Shown here in pieces: positions 1 through 31,839 of a stretch of 64,000 nt of DNA. The notes below the pieces were generated by a model, which had not been told where the DNA came from, ran no database searches, and saw only the letters and a list, made by a program, of their open reading frames with translations. The stretch's first letter is position 1; every line of letters starts with the position of its first letter. This DNA comes from Eleginops maclovinus (Eukaryota > Chordata > Actinopteri > Perciformes > Eleginopidae): positions 14,803,244-14,867,243 of the forward strand of contig NC_086356.1 of NCBI RefSeq assembly GCF_036324505.1, in the 5' to 3' direction. The translations under genes were made by a program, and so were the position numbers.

Positions 1-1950
1 TCACCATATTGCACCCATAATTCTAGGTGTTATTTTTGAATATTTGTGCATAAAAGTGGTTAAGACAGAAAAGCATACAGCTGCCACCAGGGGAGACACG
101 TTTACCCGGGGCATGTCTCCTCACTTTCAGGCCTTTTTAAGTCATCCTGGTGTTTCTGAAGTGTTATGTGTGCATACCATTGTAGTGACTTCTCTTTGGC
201 GTGAGGCAGAACATTCCAGGGAAATGGCTGACCCTGAATAACACACACAGACACAGGATGAGTGAGTGAGTGAGTGAGTGAGTGAGGGAGATAGTGAGCG
301 AGTGAGGTCCTCCACTCTTTTATTGCCCAAGCTGCTGTTTCCTTACAGACACATGACATTTGGTGTGGGAAAACACAGCCACACATAATATACGCAGCTG
401 GAATAGCAGCATGACTATCATCACAAGAACACATGACTGCGTTTTTCCCTCAGCTATGTCTTAAAAACCATACAAAATCTTGATTTTCACCCTTTATTCA
501 TCAATGAGCTCCCATTACAGGGCTGGAACAAGTGAGCATTTTGTATTATTTGTTCTTTATTAATGACTAAAACAATTAATCTATCATTAAAAAAGTTGCG
601 CATACATTTTCTGAATTAATCTCTGGCTCCACTCAATTAATGTTCTTAAGTACAACTATCAAATATGTGAAGCAATTGTTCTACTTCCATAGAGAAAAAT
701 ATTGTATTTTTTACTGCACTACATGCACAGTATCGGTCAGCTATTGTGACTGCACAAATTATAAAAAGTCAAAATATAAAAATATAAAATAGTGCATTTC
801 GATACATTTGACTTCTAAACAATATGTATAAATTAAAATAAAATAAAATCAATCTTAACCGGTTACGGAATAAAATAGCTTGCAAATTAGTGCATCATTG
901 AAAACTGTCACCAATATATCCCATAACGATAAAAAGCAAAAGGAGTCATTTTTCCACTTTACTCATGTACTTTAAGTTGATTATTATTATGAAAATGAAT
1001 GATTTAAGGTGAAGTGGAGTACTTTCACAGTGTGGTATTGCTCTACTTAAATTAAAATGATCTAAATACATTCTCCACCACAGCTATAACAGATAACTCC
1101 TTCTCCCCTGATGTCTCTCTCTATATCCAGCTTGGCCATCTGTGTGACCCTCCATTTGTGCGATGTGATGATGCAGTGAAGTATTTTTACTCCAGTCTCA
1201 CTGGTTGAAAGCAGTTTGTCGCTATTAGCATGAACTCCAAATCATCCTTCTGTCCGTCGACCTCTGATTTCCATCTTTTTGTACATGTTACTCCTACGAC
1301 CATCTGGTGCCACAGAGACTCAATTTCCATTTTTATTTTCATAGCCACAGAAAATTATACAGCTGTGTGAATGAGATGTTGGAGTTTCCTCAACAGAAAC
1401 TTTATGTTAGTGCATTTTATCAAAAACATCAGGAGCAGCTGGACCAGAGCTGTACTACCTTGCTGGTACTGTAAATCCCTGGGTATGCTTCAGCAACTAA
1501 TGGGGGGAATTATCTGAGTACATTTTTTTAGAGCTATTTTAACTTTTCAGATCAAGTTTTTAAAGTAAAATATAATAACAATAAACACAACAGATTGTTA
1601 GAACCTGTGTTTTCCCCTTCATGTCTATCGGAGGCCTATTTTCATGGTCTTTACCCAAAAAGGGAAGAGTATCCAATATTTACCCAACATTAGAACCAAG
1701 TTTCTTTTTGCTTTTGTTTTCCACTTAATCACAACCCATCAGATTTATCTGGTGAACAATTGGAGGGGCCCACGATGGGGGGCCAGCTGGTTTACATGGA
1801 TGAAATGTGAACTATACTATACTACATTGAGTTCTTTGATCTGTATCACTATATTGCATTTGATAAGCTGAAAATACATTTTGTTTGTAAAAGATTAATT
1901 GGTTTTAAATAACCAGTAACCAGAGTTGTTAAATAAATAAATGTAGTAGA
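1..1950. other. Intergenic DNA, no gene seen
   Basis: AT-rich sequence with only short, uninformative open frames on both strands. The only structured element I see is a (TGAG)n tract near 259-305. No conserved protein segment, RNA gene or clear promoter could be recognised. Confidence 0.6.
259..305. repeat. (TGAG)n microsatellite
   Basis: A short tetranucleotide run of about eight TGAG units, which then decays into GTGAGCGAGTGAGG. Confidence 0.85.
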
Positions 1951-1958
1951 GTCAAAAG

Positions 1959-2440
1959 CAGATTTGGTAGAAGTACTCAGATATTGTACTTAGTAAAAGT
2001 ACAAGTACCAGAGTTTATATGTGTTACAAGTAAAAGTCCTGCATTAAAAAATGTAACTCAAGTACAAATGTATTTGCATCAAAATATACTTAAAACCAAA
2101 AGTAAAAGTACTCAATATGCAGATTGGTCCATTTCAGAATAATATATATTATTTGTTTTGATTATAATATTGATGCATTAAAGTGTTATCAAAGCTGGTA
2201 AAGGTGCAGCTAGTTTTAATTACTTTGTATACTGCAGGGTAGCTGCTGAATTTACTCCAAGTGCAACTTAAGTCAAATCAGTAAAGTAACTAAAGGTATT
2301 GAATAAGTGTAGCGGAGTAAAAGTACATGATTTACCTCAAATTTGTATTGGAGTAGAAGTACAGAGTAGCATAATATGGAAATACTTAAGTATCTCATAA
2401 TAGTACTTGAGTAAATCTACTTAGTTACTTTCCACCTCTG
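1959..2440. mobile_element. hAT-like non-autonomous element (MITE), about 482 bp
   Basis: The element starts CAGATTTGGTAGAAGTACTCAG and ends GTTACTTTCCACCTCTG. These are imperfect inverted ends of the common fish type CAGTGGTGGAA...TTCCACCACTG. The interior is full of AAGTAAAAGTACT/AGTACTTTTACTT motifs, as in that family. It is flanked by GTCAAAAG (1951-1958) and GTAAAAAG (2441-2448), an 8-bp duplication with one mismatch, as expected for hAT insertion. It has no coding capacity. Family assignment is from memory of fish repeats. Confidence 0.75.
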
Positions 2441-2920
2441 GTAAAAAGCATGATATACTTTTTTATTTTTTGAAATGTAATGTGAAGTATTATTACTATT
2501 GTCTTGCCGGATTAATACATTCAAAAGAGAAGAATATCCGAATATTTTTGTAGTGGTTGTGTGGAAATCCTGCAAAGAAAATAATAAAGAAATCCCAGCT
2601 GGTTTGCTGCTGCCACCTTGTGTTTAAAAACCTTAATTCCTCTAAATCTGTTACTGTACTGGTACCAGGTTGGTAAAAATGTTGTTTATAAAAAATAAAA
2701 TAAAAACCTAGTCAATTACCATCAAATCTACTGCGTCTATCGCAGTGAGATTATGTGTATGAATCTCAATTTGAGTTAAATTCATTAAAACTGTAGGCAA
2801 TGTTTTGTTGCAGTAGGTGTTAACATGTTATAATGAAAGAAGCAATGCACAGACATGTTTCGTGGATAATGGTAGAACAGTATAACACAGAGTTTCTTTG
2901 CAGAAGAAGCACTGCACTTT

Positions 2921-2957
2921 AGTTCACTTTCGTTTTCGGTCCAAAGTGAAAGTAAAC
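2921..2957. promoter_or_regulatory. Putative ISRE/IRF element pair upstream of the PARG gene
   Basis: TTTCGTTTTC at 2928-2937 is the reverse complement of an ISRE core (GAAANNGAAA). It is followed at 2948-2957 by GAAAGTAAAC, which resembles an IRF site. Both lie about 450-470 bp upstream of the first PARG coding codon. Their role as interferon-response elements is inferred from motif match and position. Confidence 0.55.
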
Positions 2958-3021
2958 ATTAGCCTCTGTTTGAGTTGCGTTTTCATCGTAGAACGCTAGC
3001 TGCGATTGAAGAGAATCACGT

Positions 3022-3032
3022 GAAATCGAAAC
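3022..3032 (+). promoter_or_regulatory. Second perfect ISRE core
   Basis: GAAATCGAAAC fits GAAANNGAAAC exactly. It lies about 65 bp downstream of the first pair and 370 bp upstream of the first PARG coding codon, so it is either proximal promoter or within a non-coding first exon. Confidence 0.5.
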
Positions 3033-3162
3033 ATTCTCCGCTTTGGTGAAAGGTTTGTACAACTGTGCTTTTAACGATGTGTTGTACTGTCACTCATGCG
3101 TGAAGACTATGACAGATAAAATCGTGTAAGATTCGAAAGGCTTGTTTGCCAAACATCCTAGC

Positions 3163-3245
3163 AGTGGTGGAAGAATAACTCAGATTATTCATTACCTTAA
3201 GTGAAAGTCGAGATGACACGCAGATAAGTAAAACTACAAACATAT
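3163..3245. repeat. Truncated hAT-like MITE fragment
   Basis: AGTGGTGGAAGAATAACTCAG followed by CCTTAAGTGAAAGT resembles one end of the family seen complete at 1959-2440. The other end is missing. It sits between the ISRE motifs and the first coding exon of PARG. Confidence 0.5.
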
Positions 3246-3400
3246 TGTTCGTTAAATGTCAAGGATTTCGATTTATTTATATGTTACATCTGGTGTCACC
3301 TAGAATCAGTTTTTGCAAGGCATACATGTGGTCAAATACGAAAGCTCACAATGAATCCCTCACTTTCTTTTTACCTATGGCCATATTTTTGTCTTACCAG

Positions 3401-8900
<5,500 letters not shown>

Positions 8901-9480
8901 GGACTGATTCATCTTAACCGCTGCGTCTGAATTTGCACTTAAATCTAACAGGAATGTTTTAGTAACAGAAGTGAAGTAGTGTCCTAATTGATTAAAGATC
9001 ATTTCTACCTTATTTTGATTGTTGATAGCGTAGCGATAGCAAAGAAATGTCGGCATAGAGAGATATGATGTGTAACACAGAAGAACATAACATGGTTATT
9101 GAACAAGGCGGTTTTCAGTTACATGGTACATGCTTTTAACAAGGATATAGATCTTGTTGTAGAAGTGCAGTTTCAATTAATCCAGATGGTGTTTTTGATT
9201 TTTGTTTTTTACGCTTTTAGAATTTCCCAAAACCTCCTGAAGCTAAAATAGTTCCCTAGGAATTTCTCCCCCAAATAAATATTTCTAAAAGTGAATCTTA
9301 ATAGTAATTTTAGCTCCATCAGTTGCTCTAAAGCCTGAGAGAAGTTAGCGTTAGACCAGTACTCTCACACTCTACTACCTCTTAATGTACTACTTAATAT
9401 TAAAGCCGTTTCAAATCTTCTGAGATACATAATGATGGAATAACACGTGACTTAATAAAAATTAATAAAGATTGAAAGCC
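8901..9480 (+). other. Probable PARG 3' UTR with two polyadenylation signals
   Basis: Non-coding sequence follows the stop at 8898-8900. Two AATAAA hexamers lie 10 bp apart at 9454-9459 and 9464-9469, a reasonable transcript end. The exact cleavage site is not visible. Confidence 0.5.
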
Positions 9481-9725
9481 TTCTCTGCATGTTGCAGACT
9501 TTTAGTTTATTTGTGATGCCTTCCTGAGTCGTAGCATCTCATTTTGGCTGGGGTTCTAGTGAAATACAAAATGACAAAACCCATGGAAGCAAAAAACAAC
9601 AACATAACATACGCTGCACATACACAGAGCTCACTTACAGCTGTTTACAAGAACAGTTGGCTACATTGATCCCTGGATAATAAATCCAATACAGCCAACT
9701 GTCCGCAGCTCACTCGTGCTACAAG

Positions 9726-10164
9726 TAGGGTGACCAGGTGTCCCACTTTGTGCAGGACTGCACTACTGTATCTTTTGTGATTGAGACAATGTCCCCCCCT
9801 TTAACTGTGTCAGATGTCAATCAATCAGAAAAGTCTGTAAATGTATTCACTTATGGGTGTAGCCAGTGGAGGGCGATTCCTTAAGAGTTTTCTGTGACAT
9901 TGGCCAGAATGTTTTTCCTCCAGCTCCAGACTCAGAGATTGCAAAGACATATCAGGCGGACATGTTTTGATGGGAAAAAAATACATTCAAAGCAAACATA
10001 TGCAAGTCCTTTACAAATCAACCTATAGTAAAGCAGTGTAATTCATATTTATAAGCTAGTAGTTTCAATAGAAATGTTTATTTTTTAGGGTTAAAATGGA
10101 CATTATTGAAATCAATGTCCCACACAAACGCACTCTTGTGGCTTGTTGGCACCTGGTCACCCTA
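9726..10164. mobile_element. hAT-type MITE, 439 bp, with perfect 8-bp target duplication
   Basis: Terminal inverted repeats are TAGGGTGACCAGGTG at the left and CACCTGGTCACCCTA at the right, a perfect 15-bp match. The flanks are GCTACAAG at 9718-9725 and GCTACAAG at 10165-10172, an exact 8-bp duplication typical of hAT transposition. There is no open frame for a transposase, so it depends on an element elsewhere. The intact ends and duplication suggest a fairly recent insertion. Confidence 0.92.
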
Positions 10165-10659
10165 GCTACAAGTAAACCTGCACAAATAAATAAAAATTGT
10201 ATTTACAGAATGAGAGAATAAGATTACTCTAAATGGAAGCAGCTTAAAACTGGGTCCAATTTTTCTACAATCCAGGTAAGTAGAAAAAATAATTGTCATA
10301 TCTCTGCAAGGATTTGAAGATAACTAAGTGTCACATAGGTGAGTATGAGAAAGGGATATATACGACCCGAATACTTACCATTAAGCCCACAGAGACAGAC
10401 ATTCAATACCTTATATGGGTTTACGAGCATGGGTAGCCAGTCCCAGCAGAAATCCCTGAGAGTCTACAGGTGAACAGGAAAGGGGAGGTATCAGGTATCA
10501 GAGGCTGGAGAACTGAAGGGGGAAAAGGGGCTGGTATGTTTTCCTGCAAGGCTCATTAAGAAAATGGGAAGCAGGGGTGTGTGGAAGGTCAGGTGACGGA
10601 AAAAGCGGGAAAGGGGTTATTGCAGTTAGGAGGGAGGGACCGGATCTGAAATCACATTG

Positions 10660-10990
10660 TAGGGTAAAGTAATACGTTTTTTGATATTGTCCTCAAATAC
10701 CACAGTGTATTATAACTATATACAGAATTCAATGTAGAAATAAGATATAAATTCAAACTTTTAAGTAAAATTACGCTCGTACCTTACTCACTGTGCAGAA
10801 TGGCCCCATTTCAGAGTAATAGGCTTAACTGAAATTACTTATAATTAATTCACTTAAATGTTGCTGTTGGTAAAGGTGGAGCTTAATTAAATCACTATAT
10901 TATTGTGTGTAGCTTGTCAATTTTAATACACCAGTTTTATCTAAATCTATCATTCATAACATTATTATTTAGTTGATTATATTTTGTAGA
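10660..10990. repeat. Degraded copy of the hAT-like MITE family
   Basis: Blocks such as TTTAAGTAAAATTAC, GTGCAGAATGGCCCCATTTC and GGTAAAGGTGGAGCT match in order the interior of the element at 1959-2440. The ends are lost. Confidence 0.55.
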
Positions 10991-11219
10991 CGAATAATGT
11001 ATCTGCAAAATACACTAACTTACATTTTTTAATAAAAGCAATAAAGACAGTAAGAGTTAAATATTTAAGTATAAAGCAAGCAATTGAATGTTTGAAAATG
11101 TACAATATATCAACATACTTTACCAGATGTTTTAGTAGCTCAAGAGGACACAATAAACCCCAACAGCACTGTTCACCAGGAGCTATAATCTTTATTTGTT
11201 GAAAACAATAAAACATACA

Positions 11220-11860
11220 ACACTTTATGAAAATAAATACATCCTACAAATCTGAGGAGCTGAGGAATTTCACATGTTGTATTACAAGTATTTTCCATTG
11301 CAGACATGATTGTTTTTTCTCATTGAAATGTGATTTCAAGTAATCTGTTACATTTGGCACAAACAGACGTTTACAGTGATGAGACAGGATATCGAGGGAA
11401 CCATGGAGGAGGAAATAAATAGACAAGATCTGAAACATGATATGAAAAAGAGGAACAAATTAGGTACAAAATGAACTGGAAAAAAAAGTGTTACTGTAAA
11501 TGGAGATGTCTGTATGCAGGCAGATAACAAGCATGGGTCAATTTAAAGTAGTTGCTGAACTAAATAAAAGTGCTGAAATACTAGAGAAAGTCCCTTTGAT
11601 ATAGTAATCTCAAAAGGCAGACATTCATGTTTTCAAAAGGTTTCACTTTTGATTGTAGGAGGTCAAATCAAAAACATAATAAAGGCGCTTGAAAACATCC
11701 CTCTATCCCATTATTTAGCTATTGTAACTCAATAGCTAAATAAACCTTTCAAATAATCACAATCAACATTATCTTATTTTCCCAGTCCCAGATTATATTC
11801 TCAGATCTCACTTGTCCACGATCACACTGTAGTTGTGAAACACTCTTGGACATTCAACTC
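11220..11860. other. Intergenic DNA between PARG and ogdh, no feature seen
   Basis: AT-rich sequence without a recognisable coding segment, RNA gene or intact repeat. It may hold the distal ogdh 3' UTR if the proximal polyadenylation signal is not used. Confidence 0.4.
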
Positions 11861-11864
11861 AATT

Positions 11865-12090
11865 TTAAGGTTATAGTTGGATATTTTGGGTAATACGCTT
11901 ATTGTCCTTCTTGATAAGAGTTGGATGAGGATATGAACTCTAAATATGACACTACTATCGACAGCTGGTTGGTTTAGCTTAGCATAAAGCTTTGCATAAA
12001 GTCTGTAAACGTGGGGAAACAGCTAGCATGGCAGGGTCAACATTTTTTTTTAAAGTTCCCTACTAGCACCTTTAAAGCTTAACAAACTTA
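11865..12090 (+). repeat. Short interspersed fish repeat
   Basis: Contains GGTAATACGCTTATTG, GGTTTAGCTTAGCATAAAG, GGGGAAACAGCTAGC and TACTAGCACCTTTAAAGCTTA in the order of a very common short repeat of percomorph genomes. No ends or target duplication could be fixed. I recognise it by sequence but cannot class it as SINE or MITE. Confidence 0.55.
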
Positions 12091-12263
12091 CTGCGCGTGG
12101 TTTCCCACCTCATCTACCGCTTACGTCCTTCAAACCATCCTTTAAGTATATGCGCTAAAGCATCACCATTCCCCCTGGTGGTCTTAAACCTTCTGCTTTT
12201 CAGGCACTCCGCAACAGATCAATACATTTTTTAAATAATTCTTCAGGAGGTGATTGCATATGA

Positions 12264-12269
12264 TTTATT
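12264..12269 (-). other. Candidate ogdh polyadenylation signal
   Basis: TTTATT on the plus strand reads AATAAA on the transcript strand, about 345 nt beyond the ogdh stop codon. It is a single hexamer with no other support. Confidence 0.3.
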
Positions 12270-12613
12270 GTCTTGATGTGCAGAGCAGGTTGCTATTACT
12301 AAAATGAAGATACAAGTATCTGTCTTACAAACTAATTTAACAATTCATACATTCATTGCAGGTGAACTTATTTTTTGTTATAGAGTCCAACACTGAACAC
12401 GAGGTCTTCATGGTAACAGTGTTAAAGGTCATTGTGCGCTTTGTTTGAAGATTTCGACTGATAGCAGGTTTAATATGCAAGTATATTGAGGAAAAACACG
12501 TCAATGCAAAGTGTTGTAGGTACAATTTAAAGCCAGTCTAGGGCGCGGGGGGGGGATCTTGCACTGAAACTGGACAGGCAGGTCAGAGCAGAGTGGAGGG
12601 ATGTGTCAACCAG

Positions 12614-28615
<16,002 letters not shown>

Positions 28616-28798
28616 GGCTGCAGATCAGCCACAGCTACTATCCCTGCTTATTCCTGGGAGAAAGATACAGCAGCACTGTCCCGAACAAAGGAGATCCTCC
28701 AGGCTCCTCAACAGCTGCCCCTCTTGTTCCTCCTCTGATGGCTTCTCCTCTCCTTCTGCTCTTTTTCTTGCTGGTCGTCCACTGGATCCTGTTGAGTG
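28616..28798 (-). other. 5' UTR part of ogdh exon 2
   Basis: Upstream of the ogdh ATG the exon appears to run to an acceptor TTCACTCAACAG at 28799. The sequence is continuous with the coding part and the start context is GCAGCCATGC. The segment is inferred from splice signals only. Confidence 0.45.
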
Positions 28799-29404
28799 AA
28801 AAAGTAAATATTGAGCAACCGAAACATTGTGCAACAAGTAAGGAAATCTGAAAGATAAGATTATATTTCTATTACAGTCAACAAATGTTTTTTGGACTGT
28901 TTGCAGTCTATAAATGCATACTTTCGTACTGTCCTCCCCTTTCTGTGGCACTCAGCAGCCTATTGGTTCCTAGTGAAGACATGGATATTTTAAAAATAAA
29001 TCACAAATAAATATTATCATTTGGGAAAAAGTCTCAGCTATTCTCCAAAACAGCTTGGCTTGTAGTTTTTTAGGAAACATGAGGTAAATATGCCTTTTTG
29101 TGGACTATGGTCATTGGTAGATTAATTCACATTTAGTTTTCAAGTGAGTTTTTGAAGCAGCAGGAGAGTGTTTGTATTGAGTCAAATGATACTACTCTAT
29201 CTATATCACGGCAAAAATGTGGCTCATTGTTAAAATTGTTTAGTTTAAATTTAAATTGTCATTTGCATAGAGAAAAAGTCTTTGGCGATTTTAGATCTCA
29301 GGCACAATGTTTAGAAAATATAAGAAAACCATAGTGGGTTAGTTATAGTGACACAATATAACATATATTTAATTACTCTGTGCTGTAACGTCATCCAAGT
29401 TAAA

Positions 29405-29433
29405 TGTGATAGCTAGATAGATAGCTAGATAGC

Positions 29434-29490
<57 letters not shown>
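29405..29490. repeat. (GATA)n microsatellite
   Basis: TAGATAGATAGC units that become a pure run of GATA, in ogdh intron 1. Confidence 0.9.
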
Positions 29491-29732
29491 GTACAATAAG
29501 TGTGAACGGTGTGGAATATAAAATAGAATAAATATAGAATGTACAGTATGGTTTAAGTCCAGTTAACACAGTGAATCTATGGAGCACAGTTATGTCAGCC
29601 AGAGGTGAATTGTTATACAGTGCATATGTACTGTATATGTAAAACCTCTGTACAGTAGGTACTGAACATCCTGAATATAGCTAGCTTCCAATGGGGGAGC
29701 ATCCCACTCATAACCATTAAATCTGGGTACAG

Positions 29733-29733
<1 letters not shown>

Positions 29734-29828
<95 letters not shown>
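29734..29828. repeat. (CA)n microsatellite
   Basis: About 47 CA units in ogdh intron 1. Confidence 0.97.
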
Positions 29829-29829
<1 letters not shown>

Positions 29830-30455
29830 AAAGGGATATACATTTCCTTGCATACTTTGCCTGAAGACTTAATATAGCTTCTACATGTCAATGCCCCCAA
29901 CACATAAACTTAACTCAGGAGTCTTGAACTTAATTGTGAAATTAAACGGTTCAGCGTCTCGTTGTGGGGAATTGCACTTGCATTGCATTTAATGTAGCGG
30001 ACGCTTTAATCCAAAACGACATAGAATAATCAAAATAAAACATAAAGATACGAACTCAGAACAGCAACAAACACAAACATGGAGGTAGGTTTGTTTCAAA
30101 TAAGCCAAATCATTGAAAGTGCTGGTGCATTATTAAATGTGCTTAAACCATAAGTACGACAACATTTGGCTTATTTTTTGTATTAGGTTCTAATCACTCT
30201 ATTTTGTGTTAGGTTTAATCGACAAAATGCAGGTGGGTTTTGAATCTGAGCAGCTGTGTGTCCCCACAACATGAGTAAAACCAGTTCATTCACACACAAT
30301 CACCCACAGCTCCACGCTGGAGCGCAAACAAACTGCATTTCACTCACTGTGACCTCACATGCAGGACTCACTGTCCGTTAAAGGGTGTTTCTCTCCTCTC
30401 GGTTAACTGCAAAGCTTCGACTTTCTCTATCATTACATTTCTCCGAGTTTGTTAC

Positions 30456-30660
30456 CTTTTTTCTCTGGTGTTCGCGTGGCTCTCTATCCTGGTGAGCGAA
30501 GAGCAAACTGTCCTGAAATCCTGAGCGCGAGCCCGATGCGGCGTGTGTGAACTAAAAAAACTCACTGCAGCGCGAGACCTGAGGAGCTGAGTCGCGCGCC
30601 CGGGCACTGTCTAATCACTCTGGTGCTGATCTGCGTCACGTGGGTCGGTGACGTCAGCAA
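30456..30660 (-). promoter_or_regulatory. CpG-rich ogdh promoter and probable non-coding exon 1
   Basis: The only clearly CpG-rich block of the gap lies at about 30480-30660, upstream of ogdh on its strand. It contains a palindromic CRE, TGACGTCA (30649-30656), and an E-box CACGTG (30637-30642). On the minus strand a donor AAAAAG|GTAACA ends a likely first exon at 30456. These features fit a broad CpG-type housekeeping promoter. The transcription start is not determined. Confidence 0.6.
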
Positions 30661-31185
30661 AAGTAAAAGGAGCCTACTGTCCTCAAATGTTTACTTTTAT
30701 TACAGCACACGCATAATTAATCAGTTACTCTCCAACACTGATTTAAAAATGTAAAGTATTTAACTCTGACATGTAGTATTAGATTCAAAAGTTGTGTTGT
30801 CATGTACAAAACCTTTTCAACGTAGTTGTTGGCAATGAAAATCTTTAGTCCCTGTTCCAAAAGTGCAGTCATACCATTAAAACAAAAACACATAACACAG
30901 CGCAAGAAATGTAGTGCAAATGGCAATTGTGCAAGGAAGGAATATTTAAAATGTGTATGTAAAATAGAAGATGGGACAGAATGTAAAATAAAATAAAAAA
31001 TGTATAAAATACTGTTTATTGTATAAACATATAAATATTTGGATTGTAAACAAATGAATGTCAAGACATCTAAGGAGCTCAGGAGTTTAACAATGTTTTT
31101 GATGTAGGAAGAAATTGTCTCTTAGTCTGGTTGATCCGGCAATTCTAGAAATATTAGGGTACAAATATGTTCAAATTCAGCTTAA

Positions 31186-31379
31186 CACTGAAAAAACTGA
31201 AAAGTTGACTTGAATTAAATGTATTATGTCAACACATTTCACATAACTGTATTAGTTTATGGAAACCAATAATATAAAGATGAAGCTATTCAAACTGCTT
31301 TCAACTAACCTAATACAGTTATGTGGAAGCTGTTGACGAAATACATTTAATTAAAGTCAACTTTTCAGTTTTTTCAGTG
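31186..31379. mobile_element. Foldback MITE, 194 bp
   Basis: The left end CACTGAAAAAACTGAAAAG and the right end CTTTTCAGTTTTTTCAGTG are perfect inverted repeats. Complementarity continues inward through TTAAATGTATT/AATACATTTAA and ATAACTGTATTAG/CTAATACAGTTAT, so most of the element forms one hairpin with arms of about 85 bp. No coding capacity; no clear target duplication. Confidence 0.85.
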
Positions 31380-31782
31380 CATACTAAAATATGTACTCTT
31401 TCTACCGCTTCTTAACATACATGTTTTAAAAAATTACACATAGGACTCTTTCGAGGCCCTGTAATTGGAATGAGTACACTTTAAATCCTACATATAATTT
31501 ATATATCTACATATAAGAGCAAACTACTTTTTGTGGCCAGCTCACTCAAACATCATTTTACTGCAGATTTCATAACTCAGTATGTCTGTTTCCCTGACTG
31601 TTGAGTTACAACATGATTTGTTACAGGTTGTACTTCAACAGCAGGTACGAGTATATGTTCTGATTGATTGCTTCATTGCATAAATCAATGCATTAAAGAC
31701 ACTGACTGCCTGGAACAGAGCAATAAACGCCAACCTTTGTCCTCGTGCCAGTGATCTAAAGCGTTACTGAACCTCCCATCCT

Positions 31783-31830
31783 GATAAGATAAGATAAGAT
31801 AAGTACTTTATTAATTCCAAACTAGGATTT
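31783..31830 (-). repeat. LINE-like 3' tail
   Basis: On the minus strand the sequence reads TTTGGAATTAATAAAGTAC followed by TTATC repeats. This is the usual 3' terminus of several fish non-LTR retrotransposons, severely 5' truncated. Confidence 0.5.
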
Positions 31831-31839
31831 TTTTGTTTT

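Noticed and set aside
102..434. A 110-codon open frame on the minus strand.
   Set aside because: It crosses the TGAG microsatellite, has no recognisable domain and no splice or codon support.
28625..28951. A 108-codon minus-strand open frame upstream of the ogdh start.
   Set aside because: It overlaps the inferred 5' UTR exon and its upstream intron. Acid- and Lys-rich low-complexity sequence and lack of similarity make it an unlikely protein.
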